64,000 nucleotides of DNA from Liolophura sinensis (GCF_032854445.1 NC_088304.1:26855704-26919703); one strand, 5' to 3'; numbered from the stretch's first letter, positions 11,335-24,060 are shown. The notes: generated by a model from the sequence alone, not told the origin. Numbers and translations: made by a program.

Positions 11335-12045
11335 TGCGTCTTTGCTTCTTTAATGATGGTTGTCACTGACGGTGAAAACTTTACATCGGATGCGGGCCCT
11401 GATCATATGTCGTATCACCACTGTGTGCTCTGACGGAGAAAACTTGACATCTAGCGCCGACCCTGACCATATTCGATATCACCACTGTTTGCTTTGACGG
11501 TGAAAACTTGGTATCTATCGCGAGCCCTGACCATATGTGATATGACCACTGTTGTCACTGACGGTGAAAACTTGACATCTAGCACGGGCCCTGACCATAT
11601 GTGATGTCACAACTGTTGGCTTTGACTGACGGTGAAAACTTGGCATTTGGGTCGGGCCCTGACCATATGTGATATCACTACTGTTGTCACTGACGGTGAA
11701 AACTTGACATCTAGCACGGGCCCTGACCATATGTGATATCACAACTATTGGCTTTGACTGACGGTGAAAACTTGGCATTTGGGGCGGGCCCTGACCATAT
11801 GTGATATGACCACTGTTGTCACTGACGGTGAAAACTTGACATCTAGCACGGGCCCTGACCATATGTGATGTCACAACTGTTGGCTTTGACTGACGGTGAA
11901 AACTTGGCATTTGGGTCGCGCCCTGACCATATATGATATCACCACTGTTCGCTTTGACGGTGACAACTTGACATCTAGCACGGGCCCTGATCATATGTGA
12001 TATCACCATCGTTGTCAATGACATCTGGCGCGGGCCCTAACCTCA
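11335..12045. repeat. 132-bp dimeric tandem array (64 + 68 bp monomers)
   Basis: The word gccctgaccatatg recurs at 11524, 11588, 11656, 11720, 11788, 11852, 11920 and 11984 (last diverged), so spacing alternates strictly between 64 and 68 bp. The B monomer carries ggctttgactgacggtg and gcatttgggtcggg or a close form; the A monomer carries acatctagcacggg. Diverged monomers extend to both edges. As 132 is 3x44, a 169-codon minus-strand frame stays open; I take it as a by-product. Confidence 0.93.
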
Positions 12046-12199
12046 TGGTTCTACGACTTTCCAAGATTACATCTAGCTTTAATTTAAATTGGTCACATAC
12101 CTTTATTCGAAGCGGGATTCAGGGATATAATTAGCTAGGGGTGTATCCGCATCAGCCAACAAGAATAGAATTTGACCAAACTTGGCTTACTCTCATGTC

Positions 12200-12880
12200 T
12201 ATCTCATTATAAATACCGGTAATTTGACTATACAAATGAAGTGCCAATTTGACATGATTGATTACTTGTAGCTGAAAGATAAAGTATTATGGCGACTAAA
12301 TTTCTGTAACTCTGGGTGTAACCTGATGCAATCTGTAACAACAGAATGGAGATAAATGTTTTCACGAAGTACAGGGAACTACATTTGGGAATGTGCAGGT
12401 ATCGCGTCTCGATGTATTGCTGCCATTAAGGCGGCAGACTCATGTATCTCCCGTTCGTAACCCGTAGTAGTAAATTTTTCTACACAAAATGTTTAATCAC
12501 AAACGAATATATTATTGTTACTCTTGTTTGTAGGGACATAGACTAGTACTTTCGAAAAGCAAATATGCATGGACTGTTTTGCACACACGTTTTTTTAGTT
12601 TACGAGAAAAGTGTCATATTATACATACGTTGAATCGATATATGTTGGTATGACCACACAACAGGTACTCCGATCTGACATGATTAATTAAGCTGATTAA
12701 TAAAATGAGGAGATCGTAAACTTATGGCGACAGAATTTCTGTACCAATGGGCGTGACCCGATGCAATCTTAAAAGAAGAATGTACCTAAATACTTTCACG
12801 AAGTATATACATGGATTTATATTTGGCATGTACGGGTAAGATGTACACGAGGAAGTTGAAACTGCCATTAATATTAGCTG
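12200..12880. repeat. Diverged duplication, offset about 435 bp
   Basis: The segments at about 12248-12400 and 12676-12835 share, in order, tgacatgatt, atggcgac, atttctgta, gatgcaatct and ttcacgaagta. Identity is moderate by eye. It may be two copies of one old dispersed repeat or a local duplication. Confidence 0.65.
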
Positions 12881-13654
12881 AAATATCTAACATTTTGTGA
12901 CAGCAGATATATAGTCATTTGTTTTCACGTTTGGAAGTGAATGCCTTCAGATGTCATTTGACGCTTGCTTGGGCGACAGTTAAATCCCAAAGATTTTTCT
13001 CTAGGGATGATTTGTGGATGTCAGTTGGAAAATGGCTTTAGTAAACACGATTATCGTTACTTGCTATTACAATTTAAAGATTTGTATAAACCAAGTTTTG
13101 ATGTATTTCTTGGGCCAGCTCTCGTAGCAAGAACGTTTTTTAACAAAAATAGTACTGTCATTATTATTCTGTGGATGGATTGATGTAGTGGGTATGCTAC
13201 AGTACACACACCGGGATTATATCCTGGAGACATCACTCCATACCAGTCTTGTTGGTGTTGGTAGTGGCATTGGTTAGGGCGGTTAGAAATATTTACTTGA
13301 GATCGCCGCAGATTTTGCCATCGTTTTTGCACATACTGTAGTTCTATCGTTACTTACTATGATAACCTTACACAGTCGCAGTGATGTAAGTTAACGTGTA
13401 TAAAGTGATCCGTACAATCTGGCCATGGCAATATCTTGAAAAGTAAGACCGGCGCCCGCATTTATCATGCAACTGAAGACTTTAGTCATAAATTGCAAGT
13501 CCTTAAACAGCCAAACCCAAAACAGGAAACTTCATAATTCTGCACTAAAAATCAATTAACAAATTTGAAACATTCTAGAGCGGAACATTTTAAGCTGTGT
13601 TTGAATTTTAGTCATTCAAACATTAAGTCATAAGATGTTTGATAAATACGGGCG
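12881..13654. other. Gene-free stretch
   Basis: No supported gene or repeat. Confidence 0.45.
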
Positions 13655-13830
13655 CAGAGCAGCGACGACAGTGTGATATAAATTCGGCCTCGTGTCATTT
13701 TACCTCAGTTATACAGGTTTAGTCTACCTGTTCATGTAAATGCTTACATAGTAGTAACTTAGCAACATGACGAGCAGAATTAAGAAAAAAATACGCACTG
13801 AAGTTAATTGCAATTTATTAGACGTCACTG
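13655..13830 (+). repeat. Dispersed repeat family C copy
   Basis: It starts at cagagcagcgacgacagtgt and includes ctgttcatgtaaatgcttac, tagtagtaacttagca and gagcagaattaag. It is collinear with 19375-19580 and with the reverse complement of 34757-35050. Family type is unknown: no terminal repeats or coding potential seen. Confidence 0.7.
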
Positions 13831-16384
13831 ATCTAAGATTACTCAAAATGGTGTCTCGTCATCAAATTTAACATACAATAACATTACGGCGAAGTACCAG
13901 ATGTCACCGTGTGATGACGATGACCATCTGCAGTGCAAGGTACAACACACCGGGTAAAATGTGAATTTTACCACAAAACAATCACTTTAGTTAAATTTTC
14001 ATTCCAATTCATTTTCAATGTACGGAAAACATATTGAAAGATCCTTGTTAGTAAGATCCGGTACAAAGAGGGTACATCATAGGTTTCACTTTACAAAGTA
14101 GTAAAAGCACAATCACATGTACATGATGTGTGATCGTATACCCAAATCAGCACAAAATCAATGTCTGCTACTTTGGCTTAAATACTTGAAAATTCTGGAG
14201 AGTCGCTGTTTATGCGGACGAAATGTTCGTGAGATAAGGCATGCATTACGTCTACAACTTTCCAACGTGGCACGACATTACCATGCCTGTTCAATTTATA
14301 GATGGTGGGGGAAGTTACATACGCTATGTTTTCAACAAACACTCGCACCAAATATCAAGCACACGCTATAACGATGATCTGCTTATCTGCAGCACGTAAC
14401 AAGAAAGTTCATACGCCTTTTATTCTTTAAAACGAGATCTAGCATAGCGATTTTTAAACCTTGTTATCAATCAATGCTTAGAGAATCTTATCACACACGT
14501 TAATCAGGAGGATATTAAAACAGAAGCTCGTATATACGATCATTAGTAATCGACTCGGCGGAAAATGGACGTAACATCGATATCACAGTTAATGGTTATC
14601 GGGAAAAGCATCGCAAACGTTTACAACGCCGCAACCGTTGCCGTCATTGTCATTGTTTGTAATAAAACGTTGAAAAGATTTAAGAGATGTGAAACGTAGG
14701 CATGCGTAGCATTGTCTATGTGTGTGTTGTGTTTTATTTGACGCCGCTTTTTGCATAGGAATCCGCCCGAAGACACCATTAGACAGTGAGATAAGCCGAT
14801 TGTTATCTCTAGTCTGCATGTCCTCGCCGCCATCTCCTCACACCGGCTAATTAATATCACGCATTATCTCACTCTTATCGGCGCAAACAATTAATAATTA
14901 AGAAAGTGTCTGTGCTTTGTCTCATCTCGCCAAGCGTACGGATTTAGTGAATTAGCAAGACGTTAGTATAAGTCAATGTAGCTAAAGAATGGTTTTGGTT
15001 TAAAAAAAGTCATTAGTTAGCTCGTTAGTCGTGGATGACTTCACATTCTTGGTTTTTGACAACACTCGTCTGTTCTCCTAACATAATACCAATGATTATT
15101 GAACCATGGTCCGTAAACAACCATAGAGTAAGCATTGTGCTACAGTGACTGGAGCAAAAAGATATAAAGCACAAATATAACGGTATGTTGATATATACAA
15201 AATAATCTAATGCGCTTAAACTGACATCCAGCGGGTGAAAACAGTACAGATTTTGTTATGGTTCACGCGAGGCTTGTCTGTAGGAACTGACCATAAGACA
15301 TAGCTATTACATACAGCAAATCACATACGGAATTTTTGATTTGTTTAATTTTATTTTCCAGATTTTTTTTTTACATAGTTGACGGTGCTTCACCGGAGGG
15401 GGGAGATGGGAATGCCAGTCCCACGGCAGATATAAGCACTTCGACAAATAGCTGGCATGCCTCCAGGCGTCAATAAAATTAAACTTGATAGTTGAATATT
15501 AGCAGTAAAACTGTTAAGACGATCTAAGGTTTAGGCAATTAATTTCTGATGTCATTATGGCGTCCACGCAGAAACCTAATAACAACTATTCCGAAAACAA
15601 TGGAACATTTGCACATAAAACAAAGGTGATCACATATATTTAAAAGGTTATTTATTTAATCGATAGTGTATAAAATATGCAGGGCATACTCAGTATGACT
15701 CCTATCGCATTAGTCCATATCTGTGTAACAACACTGACGTAACAACACTGAAATATCTTTGAGTACACTAGAAATACATCAATCCAATAAAACAAAGATA
15801 TAAATAGATTAAAGTCGGAGAGCATGATAATGTTCTAGCTGCGTGAGGTGGTTTTAGCTTTGTAGATGGCTTAAACCCTTCTTCGGGGTCAAAATTTTAC
15901 CTGTGAGAGTTCAGTTGTACCATAACGAAGACCATCTTTCCCTTTCGTCAGGAAAGCAACTTTTGAAAGTGAATAATGACTGGTGTTACATTAACCATTC
16001 TGATGTCAGAAGAATCTGACTCCTTTTTAAATGATGTACAATGGTGGAACAATTATTTTGTGCGATTTGCAAGCTAATCATTCCTGACCTTACACTCGTT
16101 CGACATCACTGAGTTATTTATTCATGTCGTCTTCCTTTTGTTATGAATTCCGCTTTGTGGGCCTGTGACCTGTTTGAGCTCGAATTTGAACAGAAACAAA
16201 TGTAATGAAGACAGTTTGAATGCATGTCACAATTTATACCTGAACAGTTATACCGTTGATTAAATCTTAAGTGTAATCAGCTTTAGAATATCAGAGCCAC
16301 GTATACGTGTACCTCCGCCTGGCTTGTGTCTCGTTCTTCAAACAAATATCCGGTGATATGTGTGCAGCCTGACGAGTATACACC
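13831..16384. other. Gene-free stretch
   Basis: About 2.5 kb with no supported gene, RNA or repeat. Short frames at 14117-14371 and 14589-14860 show no domain. Confidence 0.45.
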
Positions 16385-18020
16385 CTCCGGCCCTGCAGAT
16401 AAGCGGAATAAGATACAATTATACAGTACAGTTGATGATACTCTTGATGGCCAAGTTCCTATTTCAGCCAGCAGACACGCCGAATAAGATACAGTTATAC
16501 AGTAGAGTGGATGATACCCTGGATGGTCAAGTTTCTATTTCAGCCTCTGGTCCTGCAGATACGCCGAATAAGATACAGTTATATAGTAGAGTTGCTGACA
16601 CGCTAGCTTCTGGCCCTGCAGATAAGCTGAATAAGATACAGTTATACAGTACAGTTGCTGATACTCTTGATGGCCAAGTTCCTATTTCAGCCTCTGGTCC
16701 AGCAGACACGCCGAATAAGATACAGTTATACAGTAGAGTCGCTGACACTCTTAATGGCCAAAGTTCCTATTCAGCTTCTGGCCCTGGAGACACCCCGAAT
16801 AAGATACAGTTATACAGTAGAGTGGATGATACCCTGGATGGCCAAGTTCCTATTTCAGCTTCTGGTCCTGCAGACACGCCGAATAAGATACAGTTATACA
16901 GTAGAGTTGATGATACTCTTGATGGCCAAGTTCCTATTTCAGCCTCTGGTCCAGCAGACACGCCGAATAAGATACAGTTATACAGTAGAGTCGCTGACAC
17001 TCTTAATGGCCAAAGTTCCTATTCAGCTTCTGGCCCTGGAGACACCCCGAATAAGATACAGTTATACAGTAGAGTGGATGATACCCTGGATGGCCAAGTT
17101 CCTATTTCAGCTTCTGGTCCTGCAGACACGCCGAATAAGATACAGTTATACAGTAGAGTTGATGATACTCTTGATGGCCAAGTTCCTATTTCAGCCTCTG
17201 GCCTTGCAGACACACCGAATAAGATACAGTTATACAGTAGAGTGGATGATACTCTTGATGGCCAAGTTCCTATTTCAGCTTCTGGTCCTGTAGACACGCC
17301 AAATAAGATACAGTTATACAACAGAGTCCCTGACACTCTTAATGGCCAAGTTCCTATTTCAGCTTCTGGCCCTGCAGATACGCCGAATAAGATACAGTTA
17401 TACAGTAGAGTTGATGATACCCTGGATGGCCAAGTTCCTATTTCAGCTTCTGGTCCTGCAGATACGCCGAATAAGATACAGTTATACAGTAGAGTCGCTG
17501 ATACTCTTGATGGCCAAGTTCTTATTTCAGCTTCTGGCCCTGCAGATACGCCGAATAAAATACAGTTACACAGTAGAGTTGATGATACTCTTGATGGCCA
17601 AGTTCCTATTTCAGCTTCTGGCCTTGCAGACACCCCGAATAAGATACAGTTATACAGTAGAGTTGATGATACCCTGGATGGCCAAGTTCCTATTTCAGCT
17701 TCTGGCCCTGCAGATACGCCGAATAAGATACAGTTATACAGTAGAGTGGCTGACACTCTTAATGGCCAAGTTCCTATTTCAGCTTCTGGCCCTGCAGACA
17801 CGCCGAATAAGATACAGTTATACAGTAGAGTTGATGATACTCTTGATGGCCAAGTTCCTATTTCAGCTTCTGGCCCTGCAGATACGCCGAATAAAATAGA
17901 GTTATACAGTAGAGTTGATGATACCCTGGATGGCAAAGTTCCTATATCAGCCTCTTGTCCTACATTTATACAATAGTTGATGATACCCTCGATAGCTAAG
18001 TTCTATTTCAGCTTCTCGCC
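16385..18020. repeat. 84-bp satellite, about 19 units
   Basis: The core is cgccgaataagatacagtta then tacagtagagt, ending in ggccaagttcctatttcagc. Units are 84 bp (28 codons), so a 538-codon plus frame and long minus frames all stay open. A block of three units (252 bp) is duplicated: the ggccaaagttcctattcagc variant recurs exactly 252 bp apart (about 16756 and 17008). One unit near 16590 has an internal deletion. Edge units are decayed and out of frame, which favours a non-coding satellite; a secreted repeat protein is not formally excluded. Confidence 0.9.
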
Positions 18021-18159
18021 GCGGCATGTCTTTAGTTTACCTGTTATCTGTATGTCTACCAACTATTTTATAAGCGTCCTCAGTCATGTTGTTGTCTTCG
18101 TTTGACGTGAATCATTCTGATGATTGAAACGCAACAATATCATATCTGTCTGTCAGTTT

Positions 18160-18237
18160 CTACTCTTGCAGATAAGCAGAAACATCTGTACACTGGAACT
18201 GCTTATATCCTGGATTGCTAAATTTCCTATGTCACCA
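18160..18237. repeat. Decayed outlying unit of the 84-bp satellite
   Basis: The sequence cttgcagataagcagaaaca and the following tggattgctaaatttcctat align with one 84-bp unit, separated from the array by about 140 bp of other sequence. A decayed outlier supports local spread and decay. Confidence 0.6.
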
Positions 18238-18439
18238 TGCCCTCTTTATGTTGCATATTAGCATGTGTTCAGACAAAATGATTATGTCCATCTAGCTTAA
18301 GGAGGATTTCCATCAAAGAGCTTAAAAAGAGTAAATTAGTTCAAAAGAGAAGCAGGAGCAGTTAGACAACCGAGAAAGAAGCAACTAAAGATAACTTTAA
18401 TCGTTATGTCAAAACAGAATCAATGTGTATAGCTGAGAG

Positions 18440-18485
18440 AAGAAACCAGAGCAGCGACGACAGTTTGAGAACCACGGGCCAGATT
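18440..18485 (+). repeat. Family C fragment
   Basis: It has accagagcagcgacgacagt then ttgagaacc, the start of family C, and loses similarity soon after. Confidence 0.6.
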
Positions 18486-18630
18486 TACTGCAGTCGTGAT
18501 AAATTTTAGCAAGTTTCATGGTCCGACACTCGGATATCACTCGAAAGCCATGTATATGGCTTTCCAAGTCGTTAATCGCAAGGTACATCCCCAAAACTAT
18601 CTAGACCATCAGCTTCTAAAGGAATATATA

Positions 18631-18871
18631 TTTATTTATTTGACTGGTGTTTTACGTCGTACTCAAGAATATTTCACTTATTCGACGGCGGCCAGCATTA
18701 TGGTGGGAGGAAACCGGGCAGAGCAGGTTGCTGCCAGACCTTCCCACGTACGGCCGGAGAGGGAGGCAGCTTGAGCTGGACTTGAACTCACAGCGACCGC
18801 ATTGGTGAGAGGCTCCAGAGTCACTACGCTGCGCTAGCGCGCTAACCAACTGAGCCACGGAAGCCCCTCCG
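18631..18871 (-). mobile_element. Full-length SINE with TSD
   Basis: The complete minus-strand order is tail, ggccagcattatggtggg core, B box (gagctggacttgaactc in this orientation) and A-box head ending agccacggaagcccc. Flanks are aaggaatatata (18619-18630) and aaggaatatgta (18872-18883), a 12-bp TSD with one mismatch. Part of the gag/cctggcag middle is deleted. Confidence 0.93.
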
Positions 18872-19099
18872 AAGGAATATGTAGGAGATAATATATAACT
18901 AGAAAAAAGCAGTTTGTTTCAAATGATGCAGGGAATACAGTCGATATTCCAGACATCATATCCAATTCTAATTTCAAATTCGCAGTCCGTGAATAATTTC
19001 CAGGTCGAGTACAAATATATATATGTATAACCAAAGATTTCAAAAATGGTATTCGTTACTGCCTTGCTTGGTGCTCTGCTTAGAGATCTGAGCAAAAAA

Positions 19100-19345
19100 A
19101 AAAATACCCGGACTGGTTGGCCGGTGTCAACATAAAACTGGGTGGAATGTCATGTCTGGTGTCTTCGACATGATACTTCAGCGGCGGAAGCACTTTGGCG
19201 TGCGTGCTTGGGGTTTAACGTCGTACTCAACGGAAGCACTTTGGCATCATTGACTCCCCTGTCACAAGAGGGCACAGTATGTGTACACACCTAGTGACTC
19301 CTAGTCGTCACGACGTAAAACCTCAAGCGTACATATATGCAATAT
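19100..19345 (+). repeat. Dispersed repeat family D copy with nested 31-bp insertion
   Basis: It contains ctggttggccggtgtcaaca and tgtctggtgtcttcgacatg, matching the fragment at 39850-39935. A 31-bp segment (19200-19230, with ggggtttaacgtcgtactca) interrupts it, flanked by perfect 15-bp repeats cggaagcactttggc (19185-19199; 19231-19245), which look like a TSD. Confidence 0.6.
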
Positions 19346-19374
19346 AGCATAATTAAGATGTAGAGCTTAGAAAA

Positions 19375-19580
19375 AAAAAACAGAGCAGCGATGACAGTAT
19401 GATAGGTACCCAATGGTTACATGTGACTGCTAAAATACGTTCTCTTATCAATTTACATCTGTGAGGGTTTTATTTTAACCGTTCACACAAATGCTTATAC
19501 AGTAGCAACTTACGCGCCCCATAGCACCATGCCTTAAGCAGAATTAGATAAAAATAAAACTGGGATATTAATTGCAACAT
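19375..19580 (+). repeat. Dispersed repeat family C copy
   Basis: It carries cagagcagcgatgacagtat, gagggttttattttaaccgt, caaatgcttatacagtagca and aagcagaattag in the same order as the 13.7-kb copy. Confidence 0.7.
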
Positions 19581-21012
19581 ATTAAGTAACACAGGGTTTG
19601 TGATAATTTCCATATACGTTACTAATGAACTATTAAGGTTGTTTAATTTATCGTCACAGTGTTTCCACAGTGTTTCTAAATTCACGTATGTAATAACAAA
19701 CGTTACAAGTAATGCAGAAGAAATAAAGTCAGCAAACAAGTACAGACCTACACCCGCGTGCCACGCAGTGAAAGCAACACCACTGAAAAGACTATAGCCA
19801 GTTCACCTGCACCTAACCACCTCTCAGCCTTCACTTTTTGTATCCCGATTGGTTGATTAATTTTTTGTCGTGAATTTCTGATTCACGATTAACCATTTAT
19901 AAATTTGACTGACGTTGGATTGACATTTGTCTCCTGGGTTGAACGTAATCCAGGCATTTTTATTCGTCGTTTTCATACTTTTCGACTTTTTCACAATATA
20001 GCGTCATAGCCTGTATAACCCGAAGACTATTGAAGACTGTTTGTCGTGCTGATATCAGTTTCCCCTTGTGGCTGTGTTTGTTTTTCGTTACATATGGTGC
20101 AAACAAAGGAATGATGTCAGATAGTCATGCACAGTGTCCTGGTGCTAAGGGCGAGCGATGATCTTCTGAAAATCTAACACCTAGTCGGAACAATCACTCA
20201 GGCTACATAGTTCTGTGTTAGTTACAGACGTATCTGTCGTCGTTGCTGAGGTCTTACTCTATAGGCTGTCGTCATTCATGGGGATATTATCTATGGCCAC
20301 TACGTCGTAGGCTCCTTTATTTTTAGCCGAATACACAAAATAGTAAAACATGACAGACTTAACCGCAATGTAGCTGTACACAAGTCCTGATATGAATGAT
20401 ATGGATTTGAAAGAGACCGTAAATCCGACAAGAACAAAGAAATAAAATGACAAGAAAATTAACAACCTCCAGACCCCCAGCTCATATACATCTTACAGCG
20501 CAAGTTCTGCTCTACGCTCGCGTAATAATTACTGTCACCACTTGGCAAGTTCAACTTTTGCAACCTGTGCAAGACACGTATTTTAGGCTTGTTTAGGCTT
20601 AGCCTCATCTCTAATGTTCTCCATTCGGCCTATGTAATTAGCATTCGTCAATAAAACTGTGTAAGGTGCCTCATTACCTCATCACTGTGACCATTGACCG
20701 TGGCGTTGTTGAAGGCTTGTGTGCAAAATTGGTGTTAATGATGTAAACACATCCGTAAATGACGCGGATACAAGCTGTACTGATCAGTCTTCTTTTGTAC
20801 TATGCCACCATTTTGCCCACAAATAGGCTACACAGCTGCCTTAGTGCAAACTTTTCCACTATATATCATCCAAAGGTGCACAACTCTGTCAATTCCAGGA
20901 TATTTGCACAGTATTCTCCCTTTCTAGAAAATTGTCCGCATGGAAGTCTGTATGACCAAAGTTGGACCTTACGGTAGAAATGTCCAACTTAGCTTTGGGC
21001 TAAAGCGCGATA
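19581..21012. other. Gene-free stretch
   Basis: No supported gene or recognised repeat. Confidence 0.45.
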
Positions 21013-21025
21013 TAATAAGTAGTTT

Positions 21026-21243
21026 ATTATTTTATTTATTTACTTAATTGGTGTTTTACGCCGTACTCAGTAATATTTCTCTTATACGACAGCGGCCAGC
21101 GTTATAGTGGGAGGTAACGGGGCAGAGAACGGGGGAACTCACGGTCATGCGTTGCTTCTCACGTACGGACGGAGAGGAAGTCAGCATGAGCTGGACTTGA
21201 ACTCACAGCAGCCGCATTGGTGGAAGGCTCCTCGGTCATTGCG
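21026..21243 (-). mobile_element. SINE, head-truncated, perfect TSD
   Basis: Tail, core and B-box region are present, but the sequence stops in cattgcg before the A box. It is flanked by a perfect 13-bp TSD, taataagtagttt (21013-21025 and 21244-21256), showing that truncation happened at insertion. Confidence 0.94.
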
Positions 21244-21256
21244 TAATAAGTAGTTT

Positions 21257-21739
21257 TTGGCTCCAGGCTTTAGAATCATGAAGCCATTTTAAACTTAGAT
21301 TAAAATTAATCTTAACTTGTTATAGTAGGCCTAACTTCTTGAACTTAGATTTGAACTTTGGCGCTTCTTTTCATTTCTGTCATAAAAATGTCAGCGCTGG
21401 ATGTTAAATTAGAAATTGTTATGGGGAGTCACACGTTTAGCGCGATTGGCCCTAAGCTGTTTTGAAGTTAGACAAGATCTTACTTATGCCTAAGACAATT
21501 TCGTGATTCAGGACTTAAGACATAAGAGATAAATTGTATGTGCTAAAAACAAAGACAGATTCCGCTTAAGGAAGAACTCAAATTGTGGTTGGTACATTGT
21601 TTTGTAGGAAAGAATCAATGAACGATATTTTAATCTTCACAGAATTTTAACTGTAGCTGTGTTTGAATTTTTGTTATTGACGATGATGGATAAATACCCA
21701 CCCTGGACTCTTGAAATTCGGTGTTTTATGACCTTAAAA
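21257..21739. other. Gene-free stretch
   Basis: No supported gene or repeat. Confidence 0.45.
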
Positions 21740-22100
21740 TTTATGACCTAAGTTATAAGTTTCTTGATAAATACGATTCAAGGCCAATCTTTATTAAACC
21801 CCTTAATCTATGCGTCGAAACAGACATTTGTATACCAGCCATCAACCAAACAAGGACGTCCCATGTCAATAATCGCGACGTATATCGCAAACTACCAAAG
21901 AACTGAAAAAGTATATAAAGTACGAAATTTTGACAGAATAATGGAAAGAGTAGCAGGTCAATTTTCATTGATGTTAGAAAGACCCAGTGTATGTTCTAGA
22001 TGAAGGAGGTAAATCAGTTCTAGCTTTTTTTGTTGCCGATAATATGGTATGTATCTCAGCTGCGTTTGATTGCAAAAATTCAACCATAGCTACGATTAAA
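21740..22100 (+). repeat. Dispersed repeat family B copy
   Basis: It contains gtcgaaacagacatttgtat, accagccatcaaccaa, aaagtatataaagtacgaaa, ttgatgttagaaagac and gtatgttctagatgaagg. These are collinear with 46490-46860 and with the reverse complements at 25386, 30985 and 32195. It may be a terminal or untranslated part of the RT element found at 31.3 kb. Confidence 0.75.
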
Positions 22101-22924
22101 ATGTTTCTCTCATTCTTTATTGCAGGGCAAGGAACATTTAAGTTCATTCCTTGTCTGAACCCGGCTCTTTCAACGCTTGCAAACTTGATAAATACAAACC
22201 AATGGGATAAGATTTTATCTTTCATTTGTAAACGGTTCTCAATTTTACATCACACGTTTTATAACTAAGCATTTAAATCGCATTTTCAGGTTTGAGAATT
22301 TCAAGGTCAAAACTCTTTGTGTGCAATTGTTTGTTTCCAAAGTTTGCTCAAGACATTGTGCTAGGGGGAGTGTAATGGGGGAACTCGTAAAACTTTCCCG
22401 TCTGTAACAAAACGGTCCAAATCCAAAACTCATTTGCTCTTACCTTTATTACGTCACAATTATCGATGTAGATGTGGTCATAAAACACACACACTGCAAC
22501 GCCACAGAGGTGTTAGAATGGAAATAAAGTTTAGGATTTTTAGCCTCGTCGTCAAACAGCTTTTACACACCCTCGTCTGTTCACGCGGCAAAAATATCTT
22601 AGTCATTTCACCGCAAAACTTATTTATCAGTTCAAGCAGAATATATATACCTACGCAATCGTTTATGAATACGAACATGAGATCGGCTGTTTTCGTGATT
22701 GCATGCACCAATCACTGCGCGTTTGAGCACTCAGATGGGGAATCATGTTGCAGATGCCCGTAGTATGTACATACTTTTCATACTCACAAAGTATTCCAAT
22801 TCACCTATCATTTTGTTCAGAACGACGAAATTTTTGGTTTGGTACACAAAACTGACGGAAGATCGCTTCTATCTCATAAAACTTACAATTTAAAAGTGCT
22901 GAAATATTTATCATTGAGTAAAGC
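22101..22924. other. Gene-free stretch
   Basis: Short open frames on both strands without recognisable domains. The right end is the TSD of the next SINE. Confidence 0.45.
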
Positions 22925-23185
22925 GGGGCCTCCGTGGCTCAGTCGGTTAGCGCGCTAGCGCAGCGTAATGACCCAGGAGCCTCTCACCAATGCGGTCGCT
23001 GTGAGTTCAAGTCCAGCTCATTCTGGCTTTCTCTCCGGCCGTAAGTGAGAAGGTCTTGCAGCAACCTGCAGATGGTCGTGGGTTTCCACCGGGCTCTGCC
23101 CGGTTTCCACCCACCATAATGCTGGCCGCCGTCGTATAAGTGAAATATTCTTGAGTACGGCGTAAAGCACCAATCAAATAAATAA
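22925..23185 (+). mobile_element. Full-length SINE, best reference copy
   Basis: Complete 261-bp element: head from ggggcctccgtggctcagtc with the A box, B box gtgagttcaagtcc, core ccaccataatgctggccgcc, tail gtgaaatattcttgagtacg and (AAAT)n. It is flanked by a perfect 15-bp TSD, atcattgagtaaagc (22910-22924; 23186-23200), so it is one of the youngest copies here. Confidence 0.97.
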
Positions 23186-23200
23186 ATCATTGAGTAAAGC

Positions 23201-23579
23201 AAATCTCATTCAAATGTTCAATAAAAAAATAAAACTCTACGCCCCATATGATAATTAGATAACATCAGACTGAAAGGAGTCTCAACAAGAGAAGGTCTCG
23301 ATCATTTTCGCAGAGACTGGCGTCGTTTGAGAAACAGACCATGGCATTCGTTCATTCTGGGCAAGGAGAATATCAAGGGAGAGCACTCTGAGCGATATTC
23401 CACTTCATGTTTCTTCGGTGAGGCTTGCATATGTTTGTGCCTGTATATATGCATGTGCAATTGGGTTTTTACTTTGTACTTAACAAGTTATCTGTCATAT
23501 GTCGACCTAGAATCATTAGGTTTGTGTGCATATACCGTGTCTTCCCATTCCACAAAAGAGCTGCGGCCACTAAAATAGC
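23201..23579. other. Gene-free stretch
   Basis: Nothing recognised. Confidence 0.45.
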
Positions 23580-24060
23580 ACACCAAAGATACCAGAATTA
23601 TTGCCTTGCTCCAACATATGGTTTTGATACTAAATCCCCTCTTTTGGCTAACCTATACCTGTTCTCACATTAACACGACATCTCCTCACCAGGCCCGATA
23701 TGCTATTACTAAACGGTATATTGATGATCTGCTGACTTTAATCAATTTAAATTAATCATTTTAATAAAGCTGTCAAAGATATTTCGCCACCTTCGCTGGA
23801 TTTAAAGGAAACCACAGGCACTCCAGATGGTATCTTACCTGGACCTAAATATCCTTATTTGGACAGCAATATGAAGAAGGGCCCTGCATATGGTGGGCAC
23901 ATATCTTGCCTCGTTGCATTCGTTAGATCCAACCAGTAGTCTCGCTAAAACTCGCAAAATTCCACTGTCGCGTGAGTTGCCTGCTCCTTGGCAAAAACTA
24001 CCTCACGTGTGGAGATTATTACTCCAATCAGGATTCATAAACGTAACTGCCTTTAGCTAA
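23580..24060 (+). pseudogene. Reverse-transcriptase relic, copy 1
   Basis: RT-type motifs appear in order but in three different frames: LLANLYLFSH (23641-23670), KRYIDDLL (from 23711, the YxDD catalytic box), then AYGGHISCLVAF (from 23886). A YPYLDSN-type stretch lies just before the last motif. At least two frameshifts and several stops separate them, so it is dead. The same motif series occurs in the relics at 31285-32060 (+) and 46940-47620 (-). The lineage (Penelope-like or other) cannot be fixed from these pieces. Confidence 0.75.

Noticed and set aside
11515-12024. 169-codon minus frame
   Set aside because: By-product of the 132-bp dimeric satellite.
16360-17976. 538-codon plus frame as a secreted repeat protein
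   Set aside because: The unit is 84 bp, so several frames on both strands are open; edge units are frame-broken; no signal peptide or domain.
22925-23010. Functional tRNA gene
   Set aside because: A and B boxes are present but the arms do not form a proper cloverleaf, the SINE body follows, and the element has a TSD.
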